A DNA stretch of 64,000 nt from the NCBI RefSeq assembly GCF_014645375.1, contig NZ_BMLT01000006.1, positions 248,001 through 312,000 on the forward strand, written 5' to 3'. The position numbers and the translations under genes are program-made. The DNA is from Marinobacterium nitratireducens. Its GTDB lineage: Bacteria > Pseudomonadota > Gammaproteobacteria > Pseudomonadales > Balneatricaceae. Within the stretch, counting starts at the first letter, position 1, and every line of letters begins with the position of its first letter. Positions 1 to 9,231 of this stretch are shown piece by piece. The notes beneath the pieces were generated by a model that worked only from the letters and a program-made list of their open reading frames with translations, was not told the DNA's origin and made no database searches.

Positions 1-46
1 GCACAGGCATCAGCATGGCGAGCGCGGTGGCCATTGAACGTTTCAT
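1..46 (-). CDS. Start of a secreted or membrane protein (cut by window edge)
   Basis: Only the first 15 codons are inside the window. They read MKRSMATALAMLMPV, a positively charged start followed by a hydrophobic run, as in a signal peptide. An AGAGGGAT ribosome-binding site sits a few bases before the ATG, which supports this start. The rest lies beyond the left edge, so no function can be given. Confidence 0.5.
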   Translation of the reverse strand, partial: MKRSMATALAMLMPV

Positions 47-301
47 CGGTTATCCCTCTTTGCGTAGCGCTTATTGCCACGGTTCAATGTCAACAGGGCC
101 TGACTGCAAGGCCGACTGAAGTATAGACAGGCCCTGGTGCCGACTGCGATTTCTGAGCCTGCCTGATCGCCGGTTTGCTCTCGTATTCTTCCCAATTCAC
201 ACTCTTCGGCAATCCGGGCAGTTGGCTGGTGCGTAACAGGAATACATACAGTCAGTCACAGGCTCGGTCCCCCGGGTCTTGAATCAAAAGAGAGTATCGC
301 G

Positions 302-1627
302 ATGAGCCAGACGAATCGAGCCAAAGCCGCCAGGGTGCCACAGAGTCGCTTGTCCCGCCTGGCCGGGCTTGGCTCGCTGGCCGGGGGGATCGCCGGCAAC
401 CTGTTGGTCGAGGGTGGCCGGCAGCTGGTGCGCGGCGAGCGCCCGGAGCTGATGAACCTGTTGCTGACGCCGGGGAATATGAGCCGCCTGGCGGACCGTT
501 TGGCGCGGATGCGGGGGGCGGCGATGAAGGTGGGGCAGCTATTGTCGATGGATGCCGGCACTGTGCTGCCGCCGGAGCTTGCGCAGGTGCTGGCGCGGTT
601 GCAGGCGGATGCCGAGTTTATGCCACAGGCACAGCTGTTCTCGGTGCTGGAAGCCAATTGGGGCAAAGACTGGGAGCAGGACTTCTCCCGCTTTTCGTTC
701 AGACCGATAGCCGCTGCGTCGATCGGCCAGGTGCACGAGGCGCGCACTGTCGACGCTGAGCATCTTGCGGTCAAGGTACAGTATCCAGGGGTTCGGCGCA
801 GCATCGACAGCGATATCGACAATGTCTGCTCGCTGTTGCGCATGAGTGGCCTGCTGCCCGCCGAGCTCGATGTGGCGCCGCTGATCGAGGAAGCCCGGCT
901 GCAGCTCAAGCGGGAGGCTGACTACCGTCGGGAAGGTGAGCAGCTCAGCGCCTACGGGGAAATGTTGAGTCGTTTCCGCAACAGGGATCGGGTACGCCTG
1001 CCGCTATACCATGCCAAACGCTCAACAGCCGATATCCTGTGCATGAGCTTTATGCAGGGGCAGCCCCTGGAGGCCCGGGTTCGGCACCGCAGCGACGAGG
1101 CGGACCGGCTGATGACGCTGTTGCTGGACCTGTTCTTCGCCGAGCTGCTCGAGTTTCAATCTGTACAAACCGATCCCAACCCGGCCAATTATCGGGTGGA
1201 TACGGAGTCCGGCGATTTGATACTGCTGGATTTCGGCGCGGTGCGGGCGTTTTCGCCGGCTTTCGTCCGGGGCTACCGTCGAGCCATCGAAGCGGCGGTG
1301 AGCGAGGACCGCCGGGCGCTGCGTGAGGCCCTCGAGGCGCTGGGGTTCTTTCATCGCGGTAGCGAGGTCGCCAATCTCGATGTCGTTCTGGATATTTTCG
1401 TGCTGGCGGCCGAACCGCTGCGAAGCCCCGGCGCCTATGACTTTGGCAGTTCCGACCTGGCGCGCCGGATTCAGTCCCGGGGGATGTCCGTCAGCCGCGA
1501 TCCTGCCGCCTGGCATACGCCGCCGGCTGACGTGCTGTTCCTGCATCGGAAAATGGGTGGCCTTTACCTGCTGGCGTCCCGTCTCGGAGCCCGGGTGGAC
1601 GTCGGCAGGCTGTTCCAGCATTATTGA
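302..1627 (+). CDS. ABC1/AarF-family (UbiB-like) atypical kinase
   Basis: This 441-residue protein belongs to the ABC1/ADCK/UbiB family of protein-kinase-like ATPases, known for roles in ubiquinone biosynthesis and lipid homeostasis. The family KxGQ motif is visible at about residues 76-79 (MKVGQLLSMD), followed by an Ala-rich nucleotide loop (AAASIGQVH) and a DFGA metal-binding motif. The catalytic-loop segment reads QTDPNPANY, where most relatives have a His at the first position. There is no long C-terminal membrane pair as in true UbiB, so it is more like the soluble AarF group. The gene stands alone and its 3' end overlaps the convergent DCC gene by 7 bp. The physiological target is unknown. 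Confidence 0.85.
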   Translation: MSQTNRAKAARVPQSRLSRLAGLGSLAGGIAGNLLVEGGRQLVRGERPELMNLLLTPGNMSRLADRLARMRGAAMKVGQLLSMDAGTVLPPELAQVLARLQADAEFMPQAQLFSVLEANWGKDWEQDFSRFSFRPIAAASIGQVHEARTVDAEHLAVKVQYPGVRRSIDSDIDNVCSLLRMSGLLPAELDVAPLIEEARLQLKREADYRREGEQLSAYGEMLSRFRNRDRVRLPLYHAKRSTADILCMSFMQGQPLEARVRHRSDEADRLMTLLLDLFFAELLEFQSVQTDPNPANYRVDTESGDLILLDFGAVRAFSPAFVRGYRRAIEAAVSEDRRALREALEALGFFHRGSEVANLDVVLDIFVLAAEPLRSPGAYDFGSSDLARRIQSRGMSVSRDPAAWHTPPADVLFLHRKMGGLYLLASRLGARVDVGRLFQHY

Positions 1628-2019
1628 CGGGGCTGTGCGGTGCAGCACGTCCGGCATCGACGCCGATAGCGCCATGCGGCGAAGCGGGTGTAGAGCCATT
1701 CCAGTGGCCGGGTGAGATGGCACCGCTCGATCAGCGCCGCCAGCCAGCGATAGCGCGGCAAGGCCCGCCAGATGACCAAAAACGCGTTTATACCGGTGCT
1801 GATCTCTCCACCGGCCTCCAGCGCATGGAGCCGGCGCATCGCTTCGTCCGGGGTGATGCCTGCAGCATCGAGCGCCGCACCGTTGCGATGAATATCGCGC
1901 CAGTCAACGGCGCAGGCACGGTCGAGCCGGCGGTAGTGGCCGATCTCACGCCGGCATAGGGGGCAGCTGCCGTCGTAGAAAACGATCGGTTTCGCAGTGG
2001 TTTCAGCTCCCCTTGTCAT
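1621..2019 (-). CDS. DCC-family thiol-disulfide oxidoreductase-like protein (DUF393)
   Basis: This 132-residue protein has the DUF393 signature near its N-terminus, YDGSCPLCRRE, with a CxxC pair in a thioredoxin-like setting. Family members are predicted thiol-disulfide oxidoreductases, but their substrates are not known. I chose the ATG at 2019 because AAGGAAG precedes it at good spacing. The reading frame extends 45 codons further upstream, but that stretch is low in family resemblance. The C-terminal tail is rich in Arg and Cys (RRRCRTCC). It converges on the AarF-like gene and overlaps its 3' end by 7 bp. Confidence 0.8.
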   Translation of the reverse strand: MTRGAETTAKPIVFYDGSCPLCRREIGHYRRLDRACAVDWRDIHRNGAALDAAGITPDEAMRRLHALEAGGEISTGINAFLVIWRALPRYRWLAALIERCHLTRPLEWLYTRFAAWRYRRRCRTCCTAQPRQ

Positions 2020-2428
2020 TCTGACTTCCTTAAACGTGGGTAATTTCGTCTGAAGTACGCCGCTGCCGGGAGCTCGGACCATACACACCTGGAGGGTACA
2101 GCCGGCGCGAGGGCTTCGGCTGGTTTGAGGGGCCGGGTGATTCCTGTCTACCAATCATATCCAGATATTCTAGACGGCGGAAAGCGGGGGGTTGACTGTG
2201 CTCTCGCGACGCTGTGTCCCACAATAGTCTATGGAGGCTGCCAATCCATACCCGCCGTGCTTGTCAGAACGTTAAGAATTAGGAGTTACGCCGCTTACCG
2301 TGAAGTGGGTAGCTGGATGTAAGTGCCAGGCACATTATAATTTTTTATTGAACAGTCGCCGATAACGATCAAGGTTGTTTCGGTAGGTTGCTTCGCGGTT
2401 GATTTCGAGTCGCGCAATACCTGTTTAG
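2020..2428. other. Intergenic stretch without a recognisable gene
   Basis: This interval separates the divergently placed DCC gene start from the 3' end of the dmp operon. I see no convincing coding frame. It should hold the DCC promoter, and it becomes AT-rich around 2330-2350. Confidence 0.5.
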
Positions 2429-2455
2429 CGGGTGATACCGAATTGTTATCACCCG
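2429..2455. terminator. Dyad downstream of dmpH, possible terminator
   Basis: CGGGTGATA and its exact reverse complement TATCACCCG are separated by nine bases. The dyad lies about 40 bases beyond the dmpH stop codon. No clear U-tract follows on the minus strand, so termination is only probable. Confidence 0.4.
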
Positions 2456-2495
2456 GTCTATGGAAAGCGTACGGCTTAATGCCTCTCGCTTTACC

Positions 2496-3287
2496 TCATA
2501 CGAAGCGGCCGCTGATCGATCCCAGGTCCTGATAGTGCACGGTGAAGTTGTCGCCCGGATTCACCGGCATGGCCGCGGTGATGGCGCCGATCATGATGAA
2601 GCTTCCGGCGGCCAGCGATTCGCCGCGCTCGCCCAGCATGTTCGCCAGCATTGCCACCGAGGCCGCAGGATGGCCCAGAACCGCCGCACCCGCGCCGGTC
2701 TGCACCACCTCGCCGTTGATCTCCATGACGACCCCGAGGGTCTTCAGGTCCAGCTCAGACGGCGGCGCCATGCGCCCGCCGGTGATGAAACGCGTCGAGC
2801 TGGAGTTGTCGGCAATGACGCTTTTCAGGTCGAACTTGAAGTCCTTGTAGCGTGAGTCGATCACCTCGACCGCCGGTACCACGAAGTCGGTGGCGCGCAG
2901 CACGTCGCCGATATGCACGCCCGGCCCCTTCAATTCCTCCTTTAGAACGAACGCCAGCTCCGCCTCGATCTTCGGGTGGATCAGCTCGGCGTGCTTGATG
3001 TCGCCGCCGTCCGGTACGCTGAAGTAGTCGGCAAGAAAGCCGTAGCAGGGATGTTCGACGCCCATCTGCGCCATCTTGGCCCAGGAGGTCAGCCCCATCT
3101 TCATGCCGACGATCTTGTGGCCGCGCGCTTCCTTGCGACGACGGATCTCCCACTGGATGTCGAACGCATCCTCGTAGCTCATCTGCGGGAAGTCGTCGGT
3201 GATCTTGGTGACTTCGTAGGCGTCGAGTTCGGCGTTTTCCAGGTGGATCGCCAGCTCTTCGATCTGTTGCTTGCTCAGGTTACCCAT
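2496..3287 (-). CDS. dmpH: 4-oxalocrotonate decarboxylase (2-oxo-3-hexenedioate decarboxylase)
   Basis: This 263-residue enzyme decarboxylates 4-oxalocrotonate to 2-hydroxypenta-2,4-dienoate, using a divalent metal, and is known to work as a complex with the hydratase DmpE. The sequence follows DmpH/XylI closely, with the stretches [49 protein letters not shown] and VEVIDSRY. I placed the start at the ATG at 3287, where an AGGACC site precedes it; the extra 20 codons upstream do not resemble the family. It is the last gene of the minus-strand lower meta-cleavage operon. In this context it receives the product of the RidA-type aminomuconate deaminase encoded at 11.2 kb. Confidence 0.93.
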   Translation of the reverse strand: MGNLSKQQIEELAIHLENAELDAYEVTKITDDFPQMSYEDAFDIQWEIRRRKEARGHKIVGMKMGLTSWAKMAQMGVEHPCYGFLADYFSVPDGGDIKHAELIHPKIEAELAFVLKEELKGPGVHIGDVLRATDFVVPAVEVIDSRYKDFKFDLKSVIADNSSSTRFITGGRMAPPSELDLKTLGVVMEINGEVVQTGAGAAVLGHPAASVAMLANMLGERGESLAAGSFIMIGAITAAMPVNPGDNFTVHYQDLGSISGRFV

Positions 3288-3340
3288 TGGTTCGGTCCTA
3301 TCTGTTCGTCCGCTGGAGTGCCGTGCGGAGCGCTTCGATT

Positions 3341-3404
3341 GCGGCACGTTTCGCTGCGCTCAAGGTGCCCTACGTAGGGTGCCCCTGAGCGAAGCGAACG
3401 GCAC
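3341..3404. repeat. Hairpin-forming intergenic element between dmpG and dmpH
   Basis: The two arms of a long imperfect palindrome read roughly GGCACGTTTCGCTGCGCTCA and its complement TGAGCGAAGCGAACGGCACC, centred on CCCTACGTAGGG. It fills much of the 135-bp gap between dmpG and dmpH. The transcript could form a strong stem-loop, which may tune mRNA stability or partial termination before dmpH. Confidence 0.6.
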
Positions 3405-3422
3405 CGCCCATTCAATGCCGCA

Positions 3423-4451
3423 TCACGCCAGGCCTTTCTGCTTGGCAAGGGTCAATGCCAGGTCTTCGATCATGTCTTCCTGGCCGCCGACGGTGCCGCG
3501 ACGGCCCAGCTCGACCAGGATGTCGCGCGCCTGTATGCCATACTTCTGCTCTGCCCGTTTGGCGAACAGCAGGAAGGAGGAGTAGACGCCGGCGTAGCCC
3601 AGCGTCAGGGCGTCGCGGTCGACGCGGATCGGCTGGTCCATCAGCGGCACCACCCGGTCCTCGGCGACGTCCATGATCTTGTAGAGATCGATGCCGGTGT
3701 GGGCGCCCATCCGCTCGAGCACCGCGCAGAGCACCTCCAGCGGCGTATTGCCGGCGCCGGCGCCCAGGCCCGCCACGGAACCATCGATGCGGCTGGCGCC
3801 TGCGTCGATCGCCGCCAGCGAGTTGGCGACCGCCATCCCCATGTTGTGGTGGCCATGGAAGCCGATCTCGACATTCGCCGGCAGTTCGCTGCGCAGCAGG
3901 CCGATCTTCTCGCTAACCTCGTCCGGCAGCATGTAGCCGGCGGAATCGGTGCAGTAGATGCAGTTGGCGCCGTAGCCGGCCATCAGCTTCGCCTGCTCGA
4001 GGATCTTCTCGGGACTGGCCATGTGCGCCATCATCAGGAAGCCGACGGTGTCCATCTCCATCTTGGCGGCCATACCGATATGCTGCTGCGAGACGTCGGC
4101 CTCGGTGCAGTGAGTGGCGACGCGAATGGTCGAGACACCGCAGTCGCGCGCCATCTTCAGGTGATCGACGGTACCGATGCCCGGCAGCAACAGCGCCGAG
4201 ATTTTCGCCTGCTTCATCTTCGGCACCACGGCGTTGAGGTATGCCTCGTCCGAGTGCGCGGGGAAGCCATAGTTGACCGAGGCACCGCCGAGGCCGTCGC
4301 CGTGGGTCACTTCGATCAGCGGCATGCCCGCTTCATCAAGCCCGGTGGCGATATTGACCATCTGCTCAAGGCTGATCTGGTGGCGCTTGGCGTGCATACC
4401 ATCCCTGAGACTCATATCGTGCAGAACGACGTTCTTATCTTTAAGATTCAT
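3423..4451 (-). CDS. dmpG: 4-hydroxy-2-oxovalerate aldolase
   Basis: This 342-residue class II aldolase splits 4-hydroxy-2-oxovalerate into pyruvate and acetaldehyde, and by family knowledge it channels the acetaldehyde directly to its partner DmpF. The DRE-TIM signature is present as [11 protein letters not shown], with Arg16, Asp17 and His20 in the expected places, and GFHGHHNMG provides the two metal-binding histidines. Length and motifs match DmpG/MhpE throughout. A GGGGAGAA site precedes the ATG. It follows dmpF by 17 bases, the usual pairing for this channelling complex. Confidence 0.95.
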   Translation of the reverse strand: MNLKDKNVVLHDMSLRDGMHAKRHQISLEQMVNIATGLDEAGMPLIEVTHGDGLGGASVNYGFPAHSDEAYLNAVVPKMKQAKISALLLPGIGTVDHLKMARDCGVSTIRVATHCTEADVSQQHIGMAAKMEMDTVGFLMMAHMASPEKILEQAKLMAGYGANCIYCTDSAGYMLPDEVSEKIGLLRSELPANVEIGFHGHHNMGMAVANSLAAIDAGASRIDGSVAGLGAGAGNTPLEVLCAVLERMGAHTGIDLYKIMDVAEDRVVPLMDQPIRVDRDALTLGYAGVYSSFLLFAKRAEQKYGIQARDILVELGRRGTVGGQEDMIEDLALTLAKQKGLA

Positions 4452-4468
4452 TCGTTGCTTCTCCCCGC

Positions 4469-5380
4469 TTAGCCGCGTGCCGGCAATGTGATGGTGCCGT
4501 TCGCCGCTTCCTCGGCGAACATCTCCGCGGTGCGTAGACCCGCGGCGGTCATGATGTCCAGGTTGCCGGCATATTTGGGCAGGAAGTCGCCGAGGCCCTC
4601 GACCTCCATGAACATCGACACCCGGTTGCCGTCGAACACCGGTCCGTTGACCAGGCGGTAGCCCGGTACATACTTCTGCACCTCGGCCACCATGGCGTGG
4701 ACCGACGCGGTGATCGCGGCCTGGTCCGGTTCGCCGGAGGTCAAGCAGTGCACGGTGTCGCGCATGATCAGCGGCGGCTCGGCCGGGTTGATGATGATGA
4801 TCGCCTTGCCTTTCTTCGCCCCGCCGACCTGCTCCACCGCGCCGGCGGTGGTACGGGTGAACTCGTCGATATTCTGGCGTGTGCCCGGGCCCACCGAACG
4901 GGACGAAACGGTCGCGATGATCTCGCCGTACTCGACGCCCTGCACCCGTGACACCGCAGCCACCATCGGGATGGTGGCCTGGCCGCCGCAGGTGACCATA
5001 TTGACGTTCATCTCAAGCCGCTCGGCGTGCTGCTTGAGGTTGACCGGCGGCACGCAGAAGGGGCCGATCGCCGCCGGGGTCAGGTCGACCATAATGACGC
5101 CCAGCTCATTGAGCTTGCGGCTGTTCTCGGCGTGAACGTAGGCGGAGGTGGCGTCGAAGGCGACGCGGATATCGTCGGCGATGACGTGCGGCAGCAGCCC
5201 GTCGACGCCCTCGGAACAGGTTTTGATGCCCATTTCGCGGGCACGTTTGAGGCCTTCGGAATCCGGGTCGATGCCGACCATCCACACCGGCTCGATCCAT
5301 TCGGACCGCTGCATCTTCATCAGCAGATCGGTGCCGATATTGCCCGGGCCGATAATCGCGGCTTTCAGTTTTTTAATCAT
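4469..5380 (-). CDS. dmpF: Acetaldehyde dehydrogenase (CoA-acylating)
   Basis: This 303-residue enzyme oxidises acetaldehyde to acetyl-CoA with NAD+ and coenzyme A. The N-terminus carries the dinucleotide-binding loop GPGNIGTD, and the catalytic cysteine is Cys131 within [14 protein letters not shown], as in DmpF. The C-terminal half holds the dimer interface that binds the aldolase DmpG. An AGGA site precedes the ATG. It is encoded directly before dmpG. Together the two enzymes give the last step of the 3-hydroxyanthranilate meta pathway, delivering acetyl-CoA. Confidence 0.95.
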   Translation of the reverse strand: MIKKLKAAIIGPGNIGTDLLMKMQRSEWIEPVWMVGIDPDSEGLKRAREMGIKTCSEGVDGLLPHVIADDIRVAFDATSAYVHAENSRKLNELGVIMVDLTPAAIGPFCVPPVNLKQHAERLEMNVNMVTCGGQATIPMVAAVSRVQGVEYGEIIATVSSRSVGPGTRQNIDEFTRTTAGAVEQVGGAKKGKAIIIINPAEPPLIMRDTVHCLTSGEPDQAAITASVHAMVAEVQKYVPGYRLVNGPVFDGNRVSMFMEVEGLGDFLPKYAGNLDIMTAAGLRTAEMFAEEAANGTITLPARG

Positions 5381-5413
5381 GATTCAATCCTGTATTCGCT
5401 CATGGCACGAACC

Positions 5414-5485
5414 GTAGGAGCGGCGCCCCGCCGCGAAGCCTTGCGAAACGGTGCCATGCATTCGTGGCGAGGACGCCACTCCCAC
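5414..5485. repeat. REP-like inverted pair between dmpE and dmpF
   Basis: GTAGGAGCGGCGCCCCGCC at 5414 is a single copy of the dyad that also builds the 43-kb array. A related half in opposite orientation, TGGCGAGGACGCCACTCCCA, follows at about 5464. The pair occupies the 143-bp gap between dmpE and dmpF and could form a stable transcript hairpin. Confidence 0.65.
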
Positions 5486-5523
5486 AGGTATCACTCCCAC
5501 AGGTGCGGCGCCCCCATGCCCTC

Positions 5524-6309
5524 TCAGCTGAAGCGCACCGAGGCGCTACCAAGCCGTCCGATGCTGACGCTCATGAAGTCGCCGGCCCTGACCGGCTCCA
5601 GCGGTACCAGTGAGCCCGACAGGATCACCTCACCGGCCTTGAGCGGAATACCGAAGGTGCCCAGGGTATTGGCCAGCCAGGCGACGCAGTTCACCGGGCT
5701 GCCAAGCGCCGCCGCGCCCGCGCCGGTGCTGATCACCTCGCCGTTCTTCTCCACCACCATGCCGCAGGTGCGCAGGTCGACCTTGCGCGGGTCGACCGCA
5801 CTGTCACCGAGGATGAAGAGACCACATGAGGCGTTGTCCGCCACCGTGTCCTGGATCTGGATCTGCCAGTTCTCGATGCGCGAATCCACCACCTCGAAGC
5901 ACGGCAGCAGGCAGTCGGTCGCCGCCAGCACATCGGCCGCGGTCAGACCCGGCCCCATCAGGTCCTTCTTCAGGATGAAGGCGATCTCGCCCTCGGCCTT
6001 GGGCTGGATCAGCTGCTCCGAGATCGGCATCTCCTGACCCTGGCTGAACGCCATTTTGTCGGTCAGGAAGCCGAAGTCCGGCTGATCGACGCCGAGCATG
6101 CGCTGCACCGCCTTCGAGGTCAGACCGATCTTCTTGCCGATCACCCGCTCGCCGGCTTCGAGCCGCCGCTCCAGCAGCCGCAGCGAAATGTGGTAGGCGT
6201 CTTCAACACTGATATCGGGGAAGCGCGTTGTCAGCGGCGTCACCGTTTCGCCCTTGCGCATTGCCTGATAGAGTTCGTCGCCAAGCGCAATTATCTGGTT
6301 CTGTTCCAT
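5524..6309 (-). CDS. dmpE: 2-keto-4-pentenoate hydratase
   Basis: This 261-residue enzyme adds water to 2-hydroxypenta-2,4-dienoate to make 4-hydroxy-2-oxovalerate, with a divalent metal. It aligns with DmpE along its length, including LGDELYQAM, GKKIGLTSKAVQ, FGFLTDKM, EGEIAFILKKDLMGPG and FEVVDSRI. It is a paralogue of DmpH, the decarboxylase at the end of the same operon, but the two are easily told apart by these stretches. I placed the start at the ATG at 6309 because GGAGAAAA stands just before it; the 82 further upstream codons overlap dmpC and are not coding in this frame. Confidence 0.95.
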   Translation of the reverse strand: MEQNQIIALGDELYQAMRKGETVTPLTTRFPDISVEDAYHISLRLLERRLEAGERVIGKKIGLTSKAVQRMLGVDQPDFGFLTDKMAFSQGQEMPISEQLIQPKAEGEIAFILKKDLMGPGLTAADVLAATDCLLPCFEVVDSRIENWQIQIQDTVADNASCGLFILGDSAVDPRKVDLRTCGMVVEKNGEVISTGAGAAALGSPVNCVAWLANTLGTFGIPLKAGEVILSGSLVPLEPVRAGDFMSVSIGRLGSASVRFS

Positions 6310-6322
6310 TGTTTTCTCCGGT

Positions 6323-7783
6323 TCAGAGCTTGATACAGATGTTCTTGTGTTCGGTGTAGAACTCCAGTGAATAGGTACCGCCTTCGCGACCGATGCCAGA
6401 AGTCTTCGAGCCGCCAAAAGCGGTGCGAAGATCGCGCAGGAACCAGCTGTTGACCCATACGATGCCGGACTCGATCTGTTCGGCGACGCGAAGCGCGCGC
6501 GAGCTGTTCTCGGTCCAGATCGCTGCCGCGAGACCGTAGTCTGTGTCGTTTGCAAGGGCGATCACTTCGTCTTCGGAGTCGAACGGGCGGATATGACAAC
6601 AGGGCCCGAAAATCTCCTCGCGGATTACTCGGGCGTCGTCGGGCAGGTCAGTCCAGATGGTCGGCTCGATCCAGGCTCCGTCGTTCAGCGCTTCGCCCAT
6701 ATCCGGAACACCACCGCCAATCACGACAGTTGCGCCTTCGTCTACTGCAAGACGGTAGTACGAAAGCACTTTTTTCTTATGCTCCTGGCTCACGAGCGGG
6801 CCGAAGTCGACGCTCTCGTCTTCCGGTCGGCCTATCTTGAGTGCAGCTACCCGCGCCTTTAAGCGCTCGACGAACTCAGCGAATATCGGCCGCTCGACGT
6901 ACAGGCGTTCGGTACCGAGGCACACCTGACCACAGTTGGCGAAAGCGGAACGCATGGTGCCCTCGACTGCCTTTTCCAGGTCGCAGTCGGCGAAGACGAT
7001 GCCAGGATTCTTACCTCCCAGCTCCATCGATATATCGCGAAGGCCTACAGCCGCGGCTTGCATGATGGCCTGCCCGGTACGGGATTCCCCGGTAAAGGTA
7101 ATGGCGTTTACGTCCTTGTTGGTCGTCAAAAACTCCCCGGCCGAACCTGGACCGAAACCATGCACCACGTTGTAAACCCCCTTAGGAACGCCGCATTCGT
7201 TCATGACTTCTGCCAGCAGGGTTGCAGTAGCCGGCGTTTCTTCGGACGGCTTGACGACCACCGTGTTGCCACAGGCCAGGGCGGGTCCAACCTTGAATGT
7301 CATTAGCAACAGCGGGAGGTTCCAGGGAGCGATCACCGCGATAACTCCCTTAGGGCGACGGTGTCCGACGTTCAGGGCGCCAAGATTATCCGGAGTATCG
7401 GTCTTGAATGCTTCGGTAGGTTGGTTCGCCAGCATCTCGGAGAAAGCCTTGAAGTTGGCAGCACCTCTTGGAATGTCGATCTGGGACGCCATCGAGTAGG
7501 GTTTGCCGGTATCCTTGCATTCCGCTTCGAGAAACTCGTCGAATCGCTCATTGATACGGTCGGCGACCCGATTAAGCAGTTCGATGCGCTCAGCCTGGGT
7601 CATCTCGCTCCAAGGGCCGCTCAAGGCCGCCCGAGCGGCTGCGACGGCTGCATCCACATCCTTCTTGCCGGCTTCATGGACAATTGCAATCAAGCTGTTG
7701 TCCACCGGGTTTCTGTCCTCGAACGTTCTTCCGGATGAAGACTCTGAAAATTCGCCATTAATAAAGTTTTTTATTTCTTTCAT
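6323..7783 (-). CDS. dmpC: 2-aminomuconic/2-hydroxymuconic semialdehyde dehydrogenase
   Basis: This 486-residue NAD-dependent aldehyde dehydrogenase belongs to the DmpC/XylG/NbaE group. The nucleotide-binding lysine lies in VVVKPSEETP, the glutamate in MELGGKNPG, and the nucleophilic cysteine in NCGQVCLGTERLY. Length and the C-terminal NSWFLRDLRTAFGGSK segment fit the group. Homologues act on 2-hydroxymuconic semialdehyde after catechol cleavage. Here there is no catechol 2,3-dioxygenase but there are ACMS decarboxylase and aminomuconate deaminase genes, so I infer that 2-aminomuconic semialdehyde is the real substrate. The base use is somewhat less GC-rich than in dmpE-H. A GAGG site precedes the ATG and dmpE follows after 13 bases. 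Confidence 0.9.
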   Translation of the reverse strand: MKEIKNFINGEFSESSSGRTFEDRNPVDNSLIAIVHEAGKKDVDAAVAAARAALSGPWSEMTQAERIELLNRVADRINERFDEFLEAECKDTGKPYSMASQIDIPRGAANFKAFSEMLANQPTEAFKTDTPDNLGALNVGHRRPKGVIAVIAPWNLPLLLMTFKVGPALACGNTVVVKPSEETPATATLLAEVMNECGVPKGVYNVVHGFGPGSAGEFLTTNKDVNAITFTGESRTGQAIMQAAAVGLRDISMELGGKNPGIVFADCDLEKAVEGTMRSAFANCGQVCLGTERLYVERPIFAEFVERLKARVAALKIGRPEDESVDFGPLVSQEHKKKVLSYYRLAVDEGATVVIGGGVPDMGEALNDGAWIEPTIWTDLPDDARVIREEIFGPCCHIRPFDSEDEVIALANDTDYGLAAAIWTENSSRALRVAEQIESGIVWVNSWFLRDLRTAFGGSKTSGIGREGGTYSLEFYTEHKNICIKL

Positions 7784-8010
7784 CTCGTAAATCCTCAGGC
7801 TTCAAAATTCGTCGAATCAGCACTGCTGAACGGCTGTCTAGAACGATCCGATATTGGGTTTTTATTGCACGGTATCAGATTGATGAAATCACCGGATATT
7901 GGAACCGCTTTTGAATATTGGAAGTCTGCTTTTTTGAGCTTGACACTCTCTGCTGAATTATCTGGCAGGAATCGAAAACGGAAAGCAGCCAATATCGGTT
8001 AGTTTGGGAG

Positions 8011-9003
8011 TTAATCAATTCCCAGCCAGCGTTTGGCATTTAAACCCAGTAGTTTTCGCTGCTGATGTTCGGTTAGGTGAGCTGAGGTACGCACCAGTTC
8101 ACCCATGACCTGCTCTCCCAACGGGAAGGGATAATCGGTACCGAACAGCACTCGATCTTCCCCCATAACATCAAGCAGCAGTTTAAGTGCGCCGTCGTTA
8201 TATACGGCGGTATCGACATAGAATCGATTGACATAACTGGAGGGTAATTCCGGGCAGTCCTGTCTAACGATATCTCGATGTCTCCAGGCATTGTCGATGC
8301 GACCAAGCAGGTAGGGGAAGCTGCCGCCGCCGTGAGCAAAGCACAGCCTAAGGTCTTTCGGCAGGCGCTCGATGGCGCCGCTCAGGATCAGCGACAGGAT
8401 CGACAGTTCTGTCTCGGCGGGCATTTCCACCAGCCACTGCAACATATAACGCGAATTGCGCACCGTCTTGTTCATGTCCCAGGGGTGGGCCAGAACAGCG
8501 GCGCCTTCGGCCGCACAATGCTGCAGCACGGTCATGATGCCTTCGTCATCGAGGTCCCGGTCGCCAACGTGATTGCCGATCTGAACGCCCAGGTGGCCTT
8601 CACGCATGATGCGGCTGATTTCGGTGCACGCCAGATCCACATCTTGCAACGGCACCTGTGCCAGGCTCATCAGGCGGTCGGGGTTGATGGCACAGAGTTC
8701 CCTTGCGGCATCGTTAAAAAGACGGGCGCACTCAGCGGCTTCTTTGGCGTTGCGGCCATAGGCGAAGAGCACGGGAGTGGCGCTGATCACTTGGATATCG
8801 ATACCGTCGCGATCCATATCCGCCAGACGCTGCTCGGCGGACCAGACCGCCGAAGTCACCGGTCGAAACTCCTTGTTTCCGAACATCAGCATGGCTTTGT
8901 CCGCGTCCTGGTGTTTCATCCAGGGCCAGTCGCCGCCAAATTTCTCCGCCAGATCCGGCCAACTGTGGGGAATAAAGTGATTGTGAATATCGATGACAGA
9001 CAT
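8011..9003 (-). CDS. nbaD: 2-amino-3-carboxymuconate-6-semialdehyde decarboxylase (ACMSD)
   Basis: This 330-residue amidohydrolase-fold enzyme decarboxylates the unstable ring-opened product of 3-hydroxyanthranilate, steering it away from quinolinate formation. The zinc ligands known from Pseudomonas ACMSD can all be placed: His7 and His9 in DIHNHF, His173 in LAHPWDMN, and Asp290 in FGTDYPFP. The catalytic His224 lies in CFAHGGGSF, and the substrate-binding arginines fall in FRPV and GRIDNAWRHRD. It is the first gene of the minus-strand arm, 227 bases before dmpC. A dyad at 9129-9150 lies upstream and is shared with the RidA operon. Confidence 0.93.
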   Translation of the reverse strand: MSVIDIHNHFIPHSWPDLAEKFGGDWPWMKHQDADKAMLMFGNKEFRPVTSAVWSAEQRLADMDRDGIDIQVISATPVLFAYGRNAKEAAECARLFNDAARELCAINPDRLMSLAQVPLQDVDLACTEISRIMREGHLGVQIGNHVGDRDLDDEGIMTVLQHCAAEGAAVLAHPWDMNKTVRNSRYMLQWLVEMPAETELSILSLILSGAIERLPKDLRLCFAHGGGSFPYLLGRIDNAWRHRDIVRQDCPELPSSYVNRFYVDTAVYNDGALKLLLDVMGEDRVLFGTDYPFPLGEQVMGELVRTSAHLTEHQQRKLLGLNAKRWLGID

Positions 9004-9128
9004 ATATCTGAACCAGCCTCATGAAGATTCGTGGGCCGTCTTCCAGCCTGGTGTACCCGGGAAGATCGGCGTGATGGAGGTGATCCTAGCCCTGCCGGAC
9101 ATCGAGTAAAAATCAAATAAACCGCTTT

Positions 9129-9150
9129 GGATATAAGTAATGCCTATATA
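9129..9150 (-). promoter_or_regulatory. Putative LysR-type operator upstream of the ACMSD operon
   Basis: On the minus strand this site reads TATATAGGCATTACTTATAT followed by CC. Seventeen positions, ATATAGGCATT then R-CT-W-ATA, recur at 11121-11141 before the RidA gene, in the same orientation relative to the downstream gene. The AT-rich dyad form fits a LysR site, and the LysR gene at 9232 is the obvious candidate to bind it. Confidence 0.5.
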
Positions 9151-9231
9151 AGGCGGTCGAGTGATGGCGACGTAGTACAACACCAGTGCCGGAGGTGGGG
9201 CCTGTCTGCCAGCGGAAGGGGAATCGGGAGT

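Noticed and set aside
2496-7783. A classical catechol meta-cleavage (phenol/toluene) operon
   Set aside because: Catechol 2,3-dioxygenase, 4-oxalocrotonate tautomerase and the ferredoxin are absent, while ACMSD, aminomuconate deaminase and HAAO are present.
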